From: an uncultured Fusobacterium sp.
GTDB taxonomy: Bacteria; Fusobacteriota; Fusobacteriia; Fusobacteriales; Fusobacteriaceae
NCBI RefSeq assembly: GCF_905200055.1
Contig: NZ_CAJKIS010000016.1
Span: forward strand, 1-47,570
DNA: 47,570 nt
Reading direction: 5' to 3'
Shown here: positions 17,259 to 25,434 of the stretch, in pieces
Numbering within the stretch: the first letter of the stretch is position 1
Layout: each line of letters opens with the position of its first letter
Made by a program: the position numbers and the translations under genes
The notes under the pieces: generated by a model
Databases searched by the model: none
Told to the model about the DNA's origin: nothing
The model's input: the letters and a program-made list of their open reading frames with translations, nothing else

Positions 17259-17429
17259 ATGCACGTAATAGATAAAGATACTTGTATCGGATGTGGAGCT
17301 TGTGAAGGAACTTGTCCAGTAGGAGCTATATCAGCAACTGATGATGGAAAATACGCTATCGGAGATGCTTGTGTAGATTGTGGTGCTTGTGCTGGTGGAT
17401 GTCCAGTTTCTGCTATCGCAGCTGAATAA
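17259..17429 (+). CDS. 2[4Fe-4S] ferredoxin
   Basis: A 56-residue clostridial-type ferredoxin carrying electrons between anaerobic oxidoreductases. Two cluster motifs are complete: CIGCGACEGTCP at residues 9-20 and CVDCGACAGGCP at 38-49. The length is normal for the family. The start has TAGGAGGGATTTTA upstream. It has its own consensus promoter and terminator, so it is a single-gene unit. Codons are richer in C than in neighbouring genes, as expected for an abundant protein. Confidence 0.97.
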   Translation: MHVIDKDTCIGCGACEGTCPVGAISATDDGKYAIGDACVDCGACAGGCPVSAIAAE

Positions 17430-17442
17430 TTAAATAAAAATT

Positions 17443-17468
17443 AAAGAGCCTTTAGGGGCTCTTTTTTT
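17443..17468 (+). terminator. Ferredoxin terminator
   Basis: AAAGAGCC/GGCTCTTT with a six-base loop, followed by a T-run. Confidence 0.92.
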
Positions 17469-17504
17469 GTGCTTAAGTAATTAGAAATTTAGTTTAAAAA
17501 ATAG

Positions 17505-17594
17505 AAAATAAAAAAGACAAGGTTGTTTATCTGGTAGACCTTGTCTTTTTATTTTGTCATTATCCTTTTTACGAGAAAAATCATATTTGTATCT
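17505..17594 (-). ncRNA. Candidate small RNA, minus strand
   Basis: On the minus strand a promoter (TTGTAT, 17 nt, TGT-TATAAT) is followed about 50 nt later by a perfect 13-bp terminator stem (17538-17550 with 17511-17523) with a T-rich tail. This defines an RNA of about 90 nt. No ORF with an SD is present: the ATG near 17560 is followed by a stop two codons later. Not matched to any known RNA. Confidence 0.6.
17511..17550. terminator. Bidirectional terminator
   Basis: AAAAAGACAAGGT pairs perfectly with ACCTTGTCTTTTT; A- and T-rich flanks give a usable tail on both strands. On the minus strand it would end the candidate sRNA. Confidence 0.85.
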
Positions 17595-17600
17595 TAATTA

Positions 17601-17629
17601 ATTATAACATGGGTTTTTTCAAAATACAA
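17601..17629 (-). promoter_or_regulatory. Minus-strand promoter of the candidate sRNA
   Basis: Reading the minus strand: TTGTAT (17629-17624), 17-nt spacer, TATAAT (17606-17601) with an extended TG. No minus-strand gene follows, only the terminator at 17511-17550. Confidence 0.7.
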
Positions 17630-17682
17630 TTTTTATGCTAATATCAAGACAGGTTTTCTAGTTTTTAACTAAAAACCAAAAG

Positions 17683-17731
17683 GCAGATAATTGGAAAACT
17701 GTGGTAGGTTGGAAGATTATCTGCTTTTTTT
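17683..17731 (+). terminator. Hairpin terminator upstream of hrcA
   Basis: GCAGATAAT/ATTATCTGC with a 24-nt loop and seven T. It ends 22 nt before the hrcA promoter. An upstream ACAGGTTTTC (near 17650) can pair with GAAAACTGT inside the loop, giving a second fold. Confidence 0.75.
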
Positions 17732-17753
17732 ATCAATAAAAATAAAAAAAATA

Positions 17754-17782
17754 TTGACAAAGATAAAAATATGGTGTATCTT
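17754..17782 (+). promoter_or_regulatory. hrcA operon promoter
   Basis: TTGACA (17754-17759), 17-nt spacer, TATCTT (17777-17782), just ahead of the CIRCE operator. Confidence 0.85.
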
Positions 17783-17794
17783 CTTAATTAAGAA

Positions 17795-17821
17795 TTAGCA
17801 CTCCACTTAAATGAGTGCTAA
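17795..17821 (+). promoter_or_regulatory. CIRCE operator
   Basis: Perfect TTAGCACTC-N9-GAGTGCTAA, the HrcA binding site. It covers the expected transcription start, so HrcA represses its own operon until heat shock. Confidence 0.98.
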
Positions 17822-17840
17822 CAAAAAAAGGTGATGAGAG

Positions 17841-18860
17841 ATGGCTATTACAGATAGAGAAAAATTAGTACTGAATGCTATAGTAAATTATTATTTAACT
17901 TTTGGTGATACTATAGGTTCAAGAACTTTGGTAAAAAAATATGGGATTAATCTTTCATCAGCTACAATTAGAAATGTAATGGCTGATTTGGAAGATATGG
18001 GGCTTATAGCAAAGACACATACCTCTTCTGGAAGGATTCCCACAGATAAAGGATATAAATATTATCTTGATGAGTTACTAAAAGTAGAAAAGTTAACTAA
18101 AGAGGAAAAAGAAAATATTGAACTTGAGTATGAGTTTAGAATCAATGAGTTAGATATGTTATTACAAAAAACTTCTTCTTTATTATCTAAAGTAACTTCA
18201 TATGCTGGAATTGTAATGGAACCAAGTGTACTTGTAGAGAGAATAAAAAAGGTAGAATTGGTTCATGTAGATGACTTTATGGTTGTAGCTGTAATTGTTA
18301 TGGAAAATAGATCAGTAAAAACTAAAAAGATAATCTTAGATCAAGCAGTTTCAACAGAAGAGTTAGAACTTATCTCAAAAGAGATAAATATGAAGATAAG
18401 AGATAATCAAGTAACTTTAGAAAATATTGAAACTTTTATTAAAGGTAGAAAATTAATAAAAGATGAGGGAAGAATTTTTGATGATGATGGTAAGTTATTT
18501 ATAAATAATGTACCAAGTATATTTAAAGATAAAAATGTAAATGATATATCGGAAGCTTTAGAGCTTTTCCACCACAGGAAAGATATTAAATTACTATTTG
18601 AACAAGTGGTTAAAAGTAGAGAGAATTCCTTAGAAAAGGTTAATGTAATCTTTGGAGATGAGCTTGGAATAAAAGGACTTGAAGATTATAGCTTTGTATA
18701 TTCAATATATAAAGCAGGAACTTCAAAAGGAATTTTAGGGGTTATAGGACCTAAGAGAATGGCTTATTCAAAAACTATGGGATTCATTAAGTATATAACA
18801 CAAGAGGTAAATAAAGTAATTAATCAAATAGAGAGAAAGGACGAATCAGATGACAGATAA
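17841..18860 (+). CDS. hrcA: Heat-inducible repressor HrcA
   Basis: A 339-residue transcription repressor of the heat shock operon that binds CIRCE and needs GroEL to stay active. The N-terminal winged helix is visible (REKLVLNAIVNYYLTFGDTIGSRTLVKKYGINLSSATIRNVMADLEDMGLI, written here in parts by motif: YLTFGDTIGSRTL and SSATIRNVMADLE). It is followed by SSGRIPTDKGYKYYLD and a C-terminal GAF-like domain ending in IKYITQEVNKVI. Length is normal. The ATG has AAAGGTGATGAG upstream. It overlaps grpE by 11 nt. Confidence 0.97.
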   Translation: MAITDREKLVLNAIVNYYLTFGDTIGSRTLVKKYGINLSSATIRNVMADLEDMGLIAKTHTSSGRIPTDKGYKYYLDELLKVEKLTKEEKENIELEYEFRINELDMLLQKTSSLLSKVTSYAGIVMEPSVLVERIKKVELVHVDDFMVVAVIVMENRSVKTKKIILDQAVSTEELELISKEINMKIRDNQVTLENIETFIKGRKLIKDEGRIFDDDGKLFINNVPSIFKDKNVNDISEALELFHHRKDIKLLFEQVVKSRENSLEKVNVIFGDELGIKGLEDYSFVYSIYKAGTSKGILGVIGPKRMAYSKTMGFIKYITQEVNKVINQIERKDESDDR

Positions 18861-19434
18861 AGATTTAAAAGAGGAAAAAGAAATATTAGAAGAAAATATA
18901 GATAGAGAAGAAAGTTGTACATGCAACTGTGAAAATAAAGAATCAGAAGAAAAATGTTGTTGTGAAGCAGATAAAAACTATGAAGAGGAGATTGGAAAAC
19001 TTCAAGCAGAAGTTGAAGATTGGAAACAATCTTATTTAAGAAAACAAGCTGATTTCCAAAACTTCACTAAGAGAAAAGAAAAAGAATTAGAAGAATTAAG
19101 AAAATTTGCATCAGAAAAGATAATAACTAAATTATTAGATGGTGTAGATAACTTAGAAAGAGCTATAACAGCATCATCAGAAACTAAAGATTTTGATGGA
19201 TTAGTAAAAGGTGTTGATATGATACTAACTCAACTAAAAGGTATTATGGAATCTGAAGGAGTTGAAGCTATAAAAGCTGAAGGTAAATATGATCCAATGT
19301 TCCATCATGCTGTAATGGTTGAAGACAATCCAGAGTATCAAGATGATGAGATAGTTTTAGAACTTCAAAAAGGATATACAATGAAGGGAAAAGTAATTAG
19401 ACCTTCAATGGTAAAAGTTTGTAAAAGAGGATAA
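18850..19434 (+). CDS. grpE: Nucleotide exchange factor GrpE
   Basis: A 194-residue co-chaperone that releases ADP from DnaK. A charged N-terminal coiled coil is followed by the family core: SYLRKQADFQNFTKRKEKE near residue 60 and YDPMFHHAVMV near 152, ending in GKVIRPSMVKVCK. The first 45 residues contain an unusual cluster of Cys (SCTCNCENKES and KCCCEAD), six in all, which is not part of the GrpE core and may bind metal or respond to redox state. Start lies inside hrcA. Confidence 0.97.
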   Translation: MTDKDLKEEKEILEENIDREESCTCNCENKESEEKCCCEADKNYEEEIGKLQAEVEDWKQSYLRKQADFQNFTKRKEKELEELRKFASEKIITKLLDGVDNLERAITASSETKDFDGLVKGVDMILTQLKGIMESEGVEAIKAEGKYDPMFHHAVMVEDNPEYQDDEIVLELQKGYTMKGKVIRPSMVKVCKRG

Positions 19435-19492
19435 TTAATTTAGTAAAAACTGAAAATTTTAAATATATAGAGTTTTTTAGGAGGTAATTAGA

Positions 19493-21310
19493 ATGAGTAA
19501 AATAATCGGTATTGACTTAGGAACAACAAACTCATGTGTGGCAATAATGGAAGGGGGAAGCGTAACAATAATCCCTAACTCTGAAGGAGCTAGAACAACT
19601 CCATCAGTAGTAAATATTAAAGAAAATGGAGAAATCATAGTTGGAGAAATTGCAAAAAGACAAGCAATTACAAACCCACTATCAACAGTAAGTTCAATCA
19701 AAACTCATATGGGAACTGACTATAAAGTAGAAATCTTTGGAAAAAAATATACTCCACAAGAAATTTCTGCTATGACATTAAAAAAATTAAAGAAAGATGC
19801 TGAAGCTTACTTAGGAGAAGAAGTTAAAGAAGCAGTAATCACTGTACCAGCTTACTTTACAGACTCTCAAAGACAAGCAACTAAAGACGCTGGAATTATT
19901 GCTGGACTAGATGTAAAAAGAATTATTAACGAACCTACAGCAGCAGCTCTAGCATATGGACTAGAAAAGAAAAAAGAGGAAAAAGTTCTAGTGTTCGACC
20001 TTGGAGGAGGAACATTTGACGTATCAGTTCTTGAAATAGCTGATGGAGTAATCGAAGTTATATCTACAGCAGGAAACAACCACCTAGGAGGAGACGACTT
20101 CGATAATGAAGTTATCAACTGGTTAACATCTGAATTTAAAAAAGAAACTGGAATTGACCTATCAAATGATAAAATGGCATACCAAAGACTTAAAGATGCA
20201 GCAGAAAAAGCTAAAAAAGAACTATCTTCAATGATGGAAACTTCAATCTCTTTACCATTCATTACAATGGATGCTACAGGACCTAAACACTTAGAAATGA
20301 AATTAACAAGAGCTAAATTCAATGATTTAACAAGACACCTTGTTGAAGCAACTCAAGGACCTACAAAAACAGCTCTTAATGATGCTGACTTAAATCCATC
20401 AGAAATAGATGAAGTATTATTAGTTGGAGGATCTACAAGAATCCCAGCAGTTCAAGAATGGGTAGAATCATTCTTCGGTAAAAAACCTAATAAAGGAATC
20501 AACCCAGATGAAGTTGTTGCAGCAGGAGCAGCTATTCAAGGTGGAGTATTAATGGGAGACGTAAAAGACGTTCTATTACTAGACGTAACTCCATTATCTC
20601 TAGGAATTGAAACTCTAGGTGGAGTATTTACAAAAATGATTGAGAAAAATACAACTATCCCAGTTAAAAAATCTCAAATTTACTCTACAGCAGTAGATAA
20701 CCAACCAGCAGTTACAATCAATGTACTACAAGGAGAAAGAGCTAAAGCAGCTGACAACCACAAACTAGGAGAATTTAACCTAGAAGGAATCCCAGCAGCT
20801 CCAAGAGGTGTACCTCAAATTGAAGTAACATTTGATATTGACGCTAATGGAATTGTACACGTATCAGCTAAAGATTTAGGAACAGGAAAAGAAAATACAG
20901 TAACTATTTCTGGATCAACTAACCTATCTAAAGAAGATATTGAAAGAATGACAAAAGAAGCTGAAGCAAATGAAGCTGAAGATAGAAAATTCAAAGAATT
21001 AGTAGAAACAAGAAATAAAGCAGATATGCTAATCTCTTCTACTGAAAAATCTCTAAAAGATTATGGAGATAAAGCTTCTGAACAAGAGAAAAAAGATATT
21101 GAAGCAGCAGTTGAAGAACTTAAAAAAGTAAAAGATGGAGAAGATAAAGAAGCTATAGAAAAAGCTATGGAAAAATTATCTCAAGTTGCTCATAAATTTG
21201 CTGAAGAGATCTATAAAGAAGCTCAAGCTAAAGCACAAGCTCAACAAGGAGCACAAGGTGCAGAAAAAAAAGCAGATGATGATGTAGCTGAAGCAGAAGT
21301 TGTTGACTAA
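19493..21310 (+). CDS. dnaK: Chaperone DnaK (Hsp70)
   Basis: A 605-residue Hsp70. The ATPase domain starts with GIDLGTTNSCVA, contains VPAYFTDSQRQATKDAG and VLVFDLGGGTFDVSVLE, and ends near residue 355. The linker VLLLDVTPLSLGIET and the substrate domain follow, then a helical lid and an acidic tail ending EAEVVD. Codon use shifts to C-ending codons, as in highly expressed genes. TAGGAGGTAATTAG precedes the ATG. Third gene of the CIRCE operon; dnaJ is not directly behind it. Confidence 0.99.
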   Translation: MSKIIGIDLGTTNSCVAIMEGGSVTIIPNSEGARTTPSVVNIKENGEIIVGEIAKRQAITNPLSTVSSIKTHMGTDYKVEIFGKKYTPQEISAMTLKKLKKDAEAYLGEEVKEAVITVPAYFTDSQRQATKDAGIIAGLDVKRIINEPTAAALAYGLEKKKEEKVLVFDLGGGTFDVSVLEIADGVIEVISTAGNNHLGGDDFDNEVINWLTSEFKKETGIDLSNDKMAYQRLKDAAEKAKKELSSMMETSISLPFITMDATGPKHLEMKLTRAKFNDLTRHLVEATQGPTKTALNDADLNPSEIDEVLLVGGSTRIPAVQEWVESFFGKKPNKGINPDEVVAAGAAIQGGVLMGDVKDVLLLDVTPLSLGIETLGGVFTKMIEKNTTIPVKKSQIYSTAVDNQPAVTINVLQGERAKAADNHKLGEFNLEGIPAAPRGVPQIEVTFDIDANGIVHVSAKDLGTGKENTVTISGSTNLSKEDIERMTKEAEANEAEDRKFKELVETRNKADMLISSTEKSLKDYGDKASEQEKKDIEAAVEELKKVKDGEDKEAIEKAMEKLSQVAHKFAEEIYKEAQAKAQAQQGAQGAEKKADDDVAEAEVVD

Positions 21311-21352
21311 TCAGAAATAATTAAATAACTTCCTATAAAAGGAAAATACTAT

Positions 21353-21386
21353 AGAGGGAATAGGGTAATGTTACTCTATTCCCTCT
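21353..21386 (+). terminator. Hairpin after dnaK
   Basis: AGAGGGAATAG pairs with CTATTCCCTCT (11 bp) but the tail (AATTATTAT) is poor in T. Partial termination or mRNA 3' protection is more likely than full stop. Confidence 0.65.
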
Positions 21387-21405
21387 AATTATTATAGGAG
21401 AAATA

Positions 21406-21888
21406 ATGAAGGGAAAAGGGTATTTAGAAGTAAAAGATTTTGGAATTCTTGAAATTGTTGAAGAGAAAGATGGAATAAGTTCTATTAACTTTGTAGAAAA
21501 AATAGAAGATTCTATTGAATCTGATGAAGTAAAGAGATGTATTCAACAATTAAAAGAGTACTTTTTAGGAAAAAGAAGAGAATTTAGTATAAAACTAGAT
21601 ATAAGGACAGGAACAGAATTTCAAAAAAAGGCATGGAAAGCATTAGTAGAAATACCTTATGGTGAAACTAGAAGTTATCAAGAACAGGCTATAGCTATTG
21701 GAAATCCTAAAGCTGTAAGAGCTGTGGGAGGGGCTAATAATAAAAATCCAATATCTATTATAATACCTTGTCATAGAGTAATAGGAAAAAATAAAAAACT
21801 TGTAGGTTATGGTGGAGGTCTTTTAAAAAAAGAGTTTCTGCTAAATTTAGAAAAAACAGATATTAAGGAGAGGAAAGATGGAATTTAA
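21406..21888 (+). CDS. ogt: Methylated-DNA-[protein]-cysteine S-methyltransferase
   Basis: A 160-residue DNA repair protein that takes the methyl group from O6-methylguanine onto its own Cys. The active-site block IIPCHRVIGKNKKLVGYGGGL near residues 121-142 is complete. The helix-turn-helix segment TEFQKKAWKALVEIPYGETRSYQEQA near 66 precedes it. Length is typical of Ogt/MGMT. TATAGGAGAAATA precedes the ATG. It lies between dnaK and dnaJ and overlaps the next gene by 11 nt. Confidence 0.95.
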   Translation: MKGKGYLEVKDFGILEIVEEKDGISSINFVEKIEDSIESDEVKRCIQQLKEYFLGKRREFSIKLDIRTGTEFQKKAWKALVEIPYGETRSYQEQAIAIGNPKAVRAVGGANNKNPISIIIPCHRVIGKNKKLVGYGGGLLKKEFLLNLEKTDIKERKDGI

Positions 21889-22750
21889 ATTAAAAAACAA
21901 TGCAATAGAAGTAAGAGTAGAAAGTAAAGGAGCAGAACTAACAGGAATAAAAGATTTAGTAACAGGGCAAGAGTATGTTTGGCAAAAAGATCCTAAATTT
22001 TGGGCAAAAAGTTCACCAGTATTATTTCCTTTTGTAGGAGCAATAAAAGAAGATAGATATTTTTACAATGGACAAGAGTACAACATAAAAACAAAACATG
22101 GATTTGCTAGAGATAATGAGTTTAAATTATCAAGTCAAGGAGAAAATTTCTTAGAATTTGCTTTTGAATCAAATGAAGAAACAAGAAAGATTTATCCTTT
22201 TGATTTTAAATTCTTTATGAAATATATAATAGAAGAAAAAACAGTAAAAATTGAGTACAGAGTTGAAAATTTAACAGATGGAGATATGTATTTCTCTTTA
22301 GGAGCACACCCTGCATTTAATGCACCAACAGATGAAAATGTAAAAGTTACAGATTACTATATAGAGTTTGAAAAAGAGGAAGATGGAGAAATTTTTGGAC
22401 TTAATGGAGCATTGATCTCTTCTAAAGATAAAATCAAATTCTTTGAAGGAAATAGAATTAATTTAGAAAGAGATAGATTTATAAATGATGCTGCAATTAT
22501 AGAAAATCCAAATTCTAAAGTAGTTTGGCTAAGAAATAGTAAAAATAGTTCAGGAGTAAAATTTGAATATGATGGATTTAAATATATAGCATTCTGGAAT
22601 GTTCCTGGAGCAGACTATGTTTGCTTTGAGCCATGGAATGGAATTTCAGATTATGACAATGCTTCTGGAGAATTAACTGAAAAAGTTGGAATAGAAAAAT
22701 TGGAAAAAGGTGGACAATATACTAGAGAGTTAAATATTACAATTTTTTAA
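21878..22750 (+). CDS. Aldose 1-epimerase family protein (LacX-like)
   Basis: A 290-residue mutarotase-fold protein. KSSPVLFPFVGAIKEDRYFYNG near residue 43, KTKHGFARDNEF near 71 and SLGAHPAFNAP near 141 match the LacX/YeaD branch of the aldose 1-epimerase family, where His residues act in ring opening. The exact sugar is unknown. AAGGAGAGGAAAG precedes the ATG within ogt, so the two are co-translated. Confidence 0.88.
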   Translation: MEFKLKNNAIEVRVESKGAELTGIKDLVTGQEYVWQKDPKFWAKSSPVLFPFVGAIKEDRYFYNGQEYNIKTKHGFARDNEFKLSSQGENFLEFAFESNEETRKIYPFDFKFFMKYIIEEKTVKIEYRVENLTDGDMYFSLGAHPAFNAPTDENVKVTDYYIEFEKEEDGEIFGLNGALISSKDKIKFFEGNRINLERDRFINDAAIIENPNSKVVWLRNSKNSSGVKFEYDGFKYIAFWNVPGADYVCFEPWNGISDYDNASGELTEKVGIEKLEKGGQYTRELNITIF

Positions 22751-22791
22751 TTAAGAAAGAAAAATAGTATTAATTAAATAAAATTTTATGA

Positions 22792-22797
22792 TATAAT
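22792..22797 (+). promoter_or_regulatory. Extended -10 promoter of dnaJ
   Basis: TGA-TATAAT, an extended -10, 33 nt before the dnaJ ATG. No CIRCE is present here. Confidence 0.6.
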
Positions 22798-22829
22798 GTT
22801 CTAGATATTAATTATGGAGGAAATATTAA

Positions 22830-23999
22830 ATGGCAAAAAGAGATTATTATGAAGTATTGGGAGTAGCAAAAGATGCTTCAGACGCAGAGATAAAAAAAGC
22901 ATATAGAAAAGCTGCCATGAAATATCATCCTGATAAATTCAGCAATGCAAGTGAAAAAGAGAAAAAAGAAGCAGAAGAAAAATTTAAAGAAGTAAATGAA
23001 GCATATCAGGTGATATCAGATAAAGAAAAGAGAGCACAATATGATAGATTCGGTCATGCAGCATTTGAACAAGGTGGACCAGGAGGCTTTGGTGGAGGCT
23101 TCGGAGGAGATGCTAGTGGTTTTGAAGATATCTTCAGTTCATTCTTTGGTGGAGGAGCTGGAGGCTTTGGAGGATTTAGTGGCTTTGGTGGTAGTGGAAG
23201 AAGAAGCTATGTTGAGCCAGGAGCAGATCTAAGATATCAAGTTGAGATCACTTTAGAAGAAGCAGCTAAAGGAATAGAAAAAACAATAAAATATAAGAGA
23301 AATGGAAAATGTGGAACTTGTAATGGAACTGGAGCAGAGCCAGGAAGTGCCATGAAGAAATGTCCTAAATGTAATGGTTCAGGTAGAATAAAAACTGTTC
23401 AAAGAACAATTCTTGGAAACTTTGAAAGCTATGCAGAGTGTGATGAGTGTCATGGTAAAGGTGAAATTCCAGAGAAAAAATGTAAAACATGTTATGGAAC
23501 AGGAATTGTAAAAGAAACTGTTGAACAAAAAATAAAAATACCAGCAGGTATAGATGATGGACAAAAATTAAGAATAAGTGGAATGGGAGAAGCTAGTGAA
23601 ACTGGTGGACCAAATGGAGATTTATATGTTGTTATTAGGGTAAAACCTCACGAACTTTTTGAAAGAAGAGGAGACGATATTCTTTGTGAAATCCCTATTA
23701 CATTTACAACAGCAGCTCTAGGTGGAGAGGTAGAGATCCCAACTTTAAATGGTAAGAAAAATATAAAAATACCAGCAGGAACTCAAACAGGAAAATTCTT
23801 TAAACTTAAAGGAGAGGGAATAAAATCTCTAAGAGGATCTATGACAGGAGATCAGTTGGTGCAAGTAGTTGTGGAAACTCCTACTGATTTAAGTGAAGAT
23901 CAAAAAGAACTACTTAGAAAGTTTGAAGAGAGCTTAAAAGATAAAAATTATAAGAAGCATAAAAGCATAAAAGATAAAATAAAAGCATTTTTTAAATAA
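22830..23999 (+). CDS. dnaJ: Chaperone DnaJ (Hsp40)
   Basis: A 389-residue class I J-protein that brings substrate to DnaK and triggers its ATPase. The J domain holds the HPD motif (MKYHPDKF) near residues 33-36, then a Gly/Phe-rich region, then four zinc-binding repeats (CGTCNGTG, CPKCNGSG, CDECHGKG, CKTCYGTG), then the substrate-binding C-terminal domains. ATGGAGGAAATATTAA precedes the start. It has its own promoter, apart from the hrcA-grpE-dnaK block. Confidence 0.99.
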   Translation: MAKRDYYEVLGVAKDASDAEIKKAYRKAAMKYHPDKFSNASEKEKKEAEEKFKEVNEAYQVISDKEKRAQYDRFGHAAFEQGGPGGFGGGFGGDASGFEDIFSSFFGGGAGGFGGFSGFGGSGRRSYVEPGADLRYQVEITLEEAAKGIEKTIKYKRNGKCGTCNGTGAEPGSAMKKCPKCNGSGRIKTVQRTILGNFESYAECDECHGKGEIPEKKCKTCYGTGIVKETVEQKIKIPAGIDDGQKLRISGMGEASETGGPNGDLYVVIRVKPHELFERRGDDILCEIPITFTTAALGGEVEIPTLNGKKNIKIPAGTQTGKFFKLKGEGIKSLRGSMTGDQLVQVVVETPTDLSEDQKELLRKFEESLKDKNYKKHKSIKDKIKAFFK

Positions 24000-24013
24000 G
24001 CTTTTATTAAGAA

Positions 24014-24042
24014 TTGAAAAAACAGGTGTTATGTGATACAAT
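24014..24042 (+). promoter_or_regulatory. yajC promoter
   Basis: TTGAAA (24014-24019), 17-nt spacer, TACAAT (24037-24042). Confidence 0.75.
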
Positions 24043-24072
24043 GTTAGCAAGAATTTTTGTGAGGGGGTTAAA

Positions 24073-24339
24073 ATGAACGAAATATTAGCTAAATACGGAA
24101 CTTGGATAATGCTAGTTGTTTGGGGATTAATTATATACCTATTTATGATTCTTCCAAACAAGAAAAAAGCTAAAAAACAAAAAGAGATGTTAGACTCATT
24201 AAAAGAGGGAGTTAACATAGTAACTATTGGAGGAATAAAAGGAACAATAGTTGCAGTTAGAGAAGAAGAAGTAGATGTTAAAGTAGATAAAGGCATAAAA
24301 GTAACATTTGTTAAAAGTGCAATCTCAAGAGTTTTATAG
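24073..24339 (+). CDS. yajC: Sec translocase accessory subunit YajC
   Basis: An 88-residue single-span inner membrane protein: the helix WIMLVVWGLIIYLFMILPNKKK is followed by KEMLDSLKEGVNIVTIGGIKGTIVAV, the family signature, and a small cytoplasmic beta domain. YajC binds SecDF-YidC. AGGGGGTTAAA precedes the ATG. It has its own promoter and terminator. Confidence 0.95.
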   Translation: MNEILAKYGTWIMLVVWGLIIYLFMILPNKKKAKKQKEMLDSLKEGVNIVTIGGIKGTIVAVREEEVDVKVDKGIKVTFVKSAISRVL

Positions 24340-24350
24340 CCTTATGAAAT

Positions 24351-24378
24351 AAAACGACAATATTAATTGTCGTTTTTT
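24351..24378 (+). terminator. yajC terminator
   Basis: AAAACGACAAT/ATTGTCGTTTT with a four-base loop and a T-run. Confidence 0.92.
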
Positions 24379-24405
24379 CATTAATACAGAGTAGTGGAGA
24401 AAGAT

Positions 24406-25419
24406 ATGAGAAAGATTATAACAGGATTGATATTTCTATTATTAACAATTCTTACTTTTGCTGGAACTATTAGAAATGTAAAGATGAGTGGGGCAAATTT
24501 AACTGTTGATTTTTCAGGAAATACAAAACCAAAATATACAATGAATTATGATGAATATAATAAATTGATTTTTCTTGAATTTCCTGGAAGTACTTTAGGA
24601 AGTAAAGTAAATGAGGCTGCATTTAAGAATAAATATGTAGAAAGTTTACAAGTAGTAAATTATGGTGGCTCTGTAGGTTTTTTTATTAAATTAAATAAAA
24701 ATATTAGCTATAAGGGAACTCTTAAAGGAAATGATTTTGTAGTTACTTTTAGTGACAGCTCAGCTAGAAAACAATTTACTATTGCCATAGATGCTGGGCA
24801 TGGAGGAAAAGATCCAGGAGCAATTGGATTTAAAAAATATTATGAAAAAACAGTTGTATTAGCAGTAAGTAGATATTTAAGAGATGAACTAAAAAAAGAT
24901 TTTAATGTAATAATGACTAGAGATAGTGATAGATTTATAAATCTTTCAGAGCGTCCAAGGATAGCAAATAGAGCTAAAGCAAATATGTTTATTAGTATTC
25001 ATGCTAACTCAGCAGTATCAAGTAAACAAAATGGAGTAGAAGTATTCTATTTTTCAAAAAAATCTTCTCCATATGCTGAGAGAATAGCTGCTTTTGAAAA
25101 CAGTTTCGGAGATAAATACGGAGATAAAAGTAACTCTATAGCTCAAATTATGGGAGAGTTAGCTTACAAGAAAAACCAAGAGAAATCTATTGGATTTGCA
25201 AGAAAAACTAATAATGCTTTAGCAGCAGCTATTGGTTTAAGAAATAGAGGGATTCATGGAGCTAACTTTGCAGTATTAAGAGGATTTAATGGACCAGGGG
25301 TATTGATAGAGGTAGGGTTTATTAGTAACCAAGGGGATTTGAAAAAAATTACAAGTCCAACATATCAAAAGAGAATGGCTCAAGAGATAGCTAAACAAGT
25401 AAGAGATTATTTTTATTAA
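24406..25419 (+). CDS. N-acetylmuramoyl-L-alanine amidase (AmiC-like, Amidase_3)
   Basis: About 337 residues: signal peptide (RKIITGLIFLLLTILTFA), an AMIN-like beta domain of about 100 residues, then a zinc amidase domain that splits peptide stems from peptidoglycan. TIAIDAGHGGKDPGAIG near residue 125, KTVVLAVSRYLRDEL, SIHANSA near 203 and GPGVLIEVGFISN near 302 carry the zinc ligands and catalytic Glu. ATG 24406 is preferred to GTG 24394 since GGAGA lies between them. The next gene follows after 15 nt. Confidence 0.95.
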   Translation: MRKIITGLIFLLLTILTFAGTIRNVKMSGANLTVDFSGNTKPKYTMNYDEYNKLIFLEFPGSTLGSKVNEAAFKNKYVESLQVVNYGGSVGFFIKLNKNISYKGTLKGNDFVVTFSDSSARKQFTIAIDAGHGGKDPGAIGFKKYYEKTVVLAVSRYLRDELKKDFNVIMTRDSDRFINLSERPRIANRAKANMFISIHANSAVSSKQNGVEVFYFSKKSSPYAERIAAFENSFGDKYGDKSNSIAQIMGELAYKKNQEKSIGFARKTNNALAAAIGLRNRGIHGANFAVLRGFNGPGVLIEVGFISNQGDLKKITSPTYQKRMAQEIAKQVRDYFY

Positions 25420-25434
25420 TAATGAGGTGTAATA

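Noticed and set aside
19867..20322. Minus-strand ORF of 151 codons opposite dnaK
   Set aside because: A shadow of the conserved dnaK reading frame; no SD or promoter.
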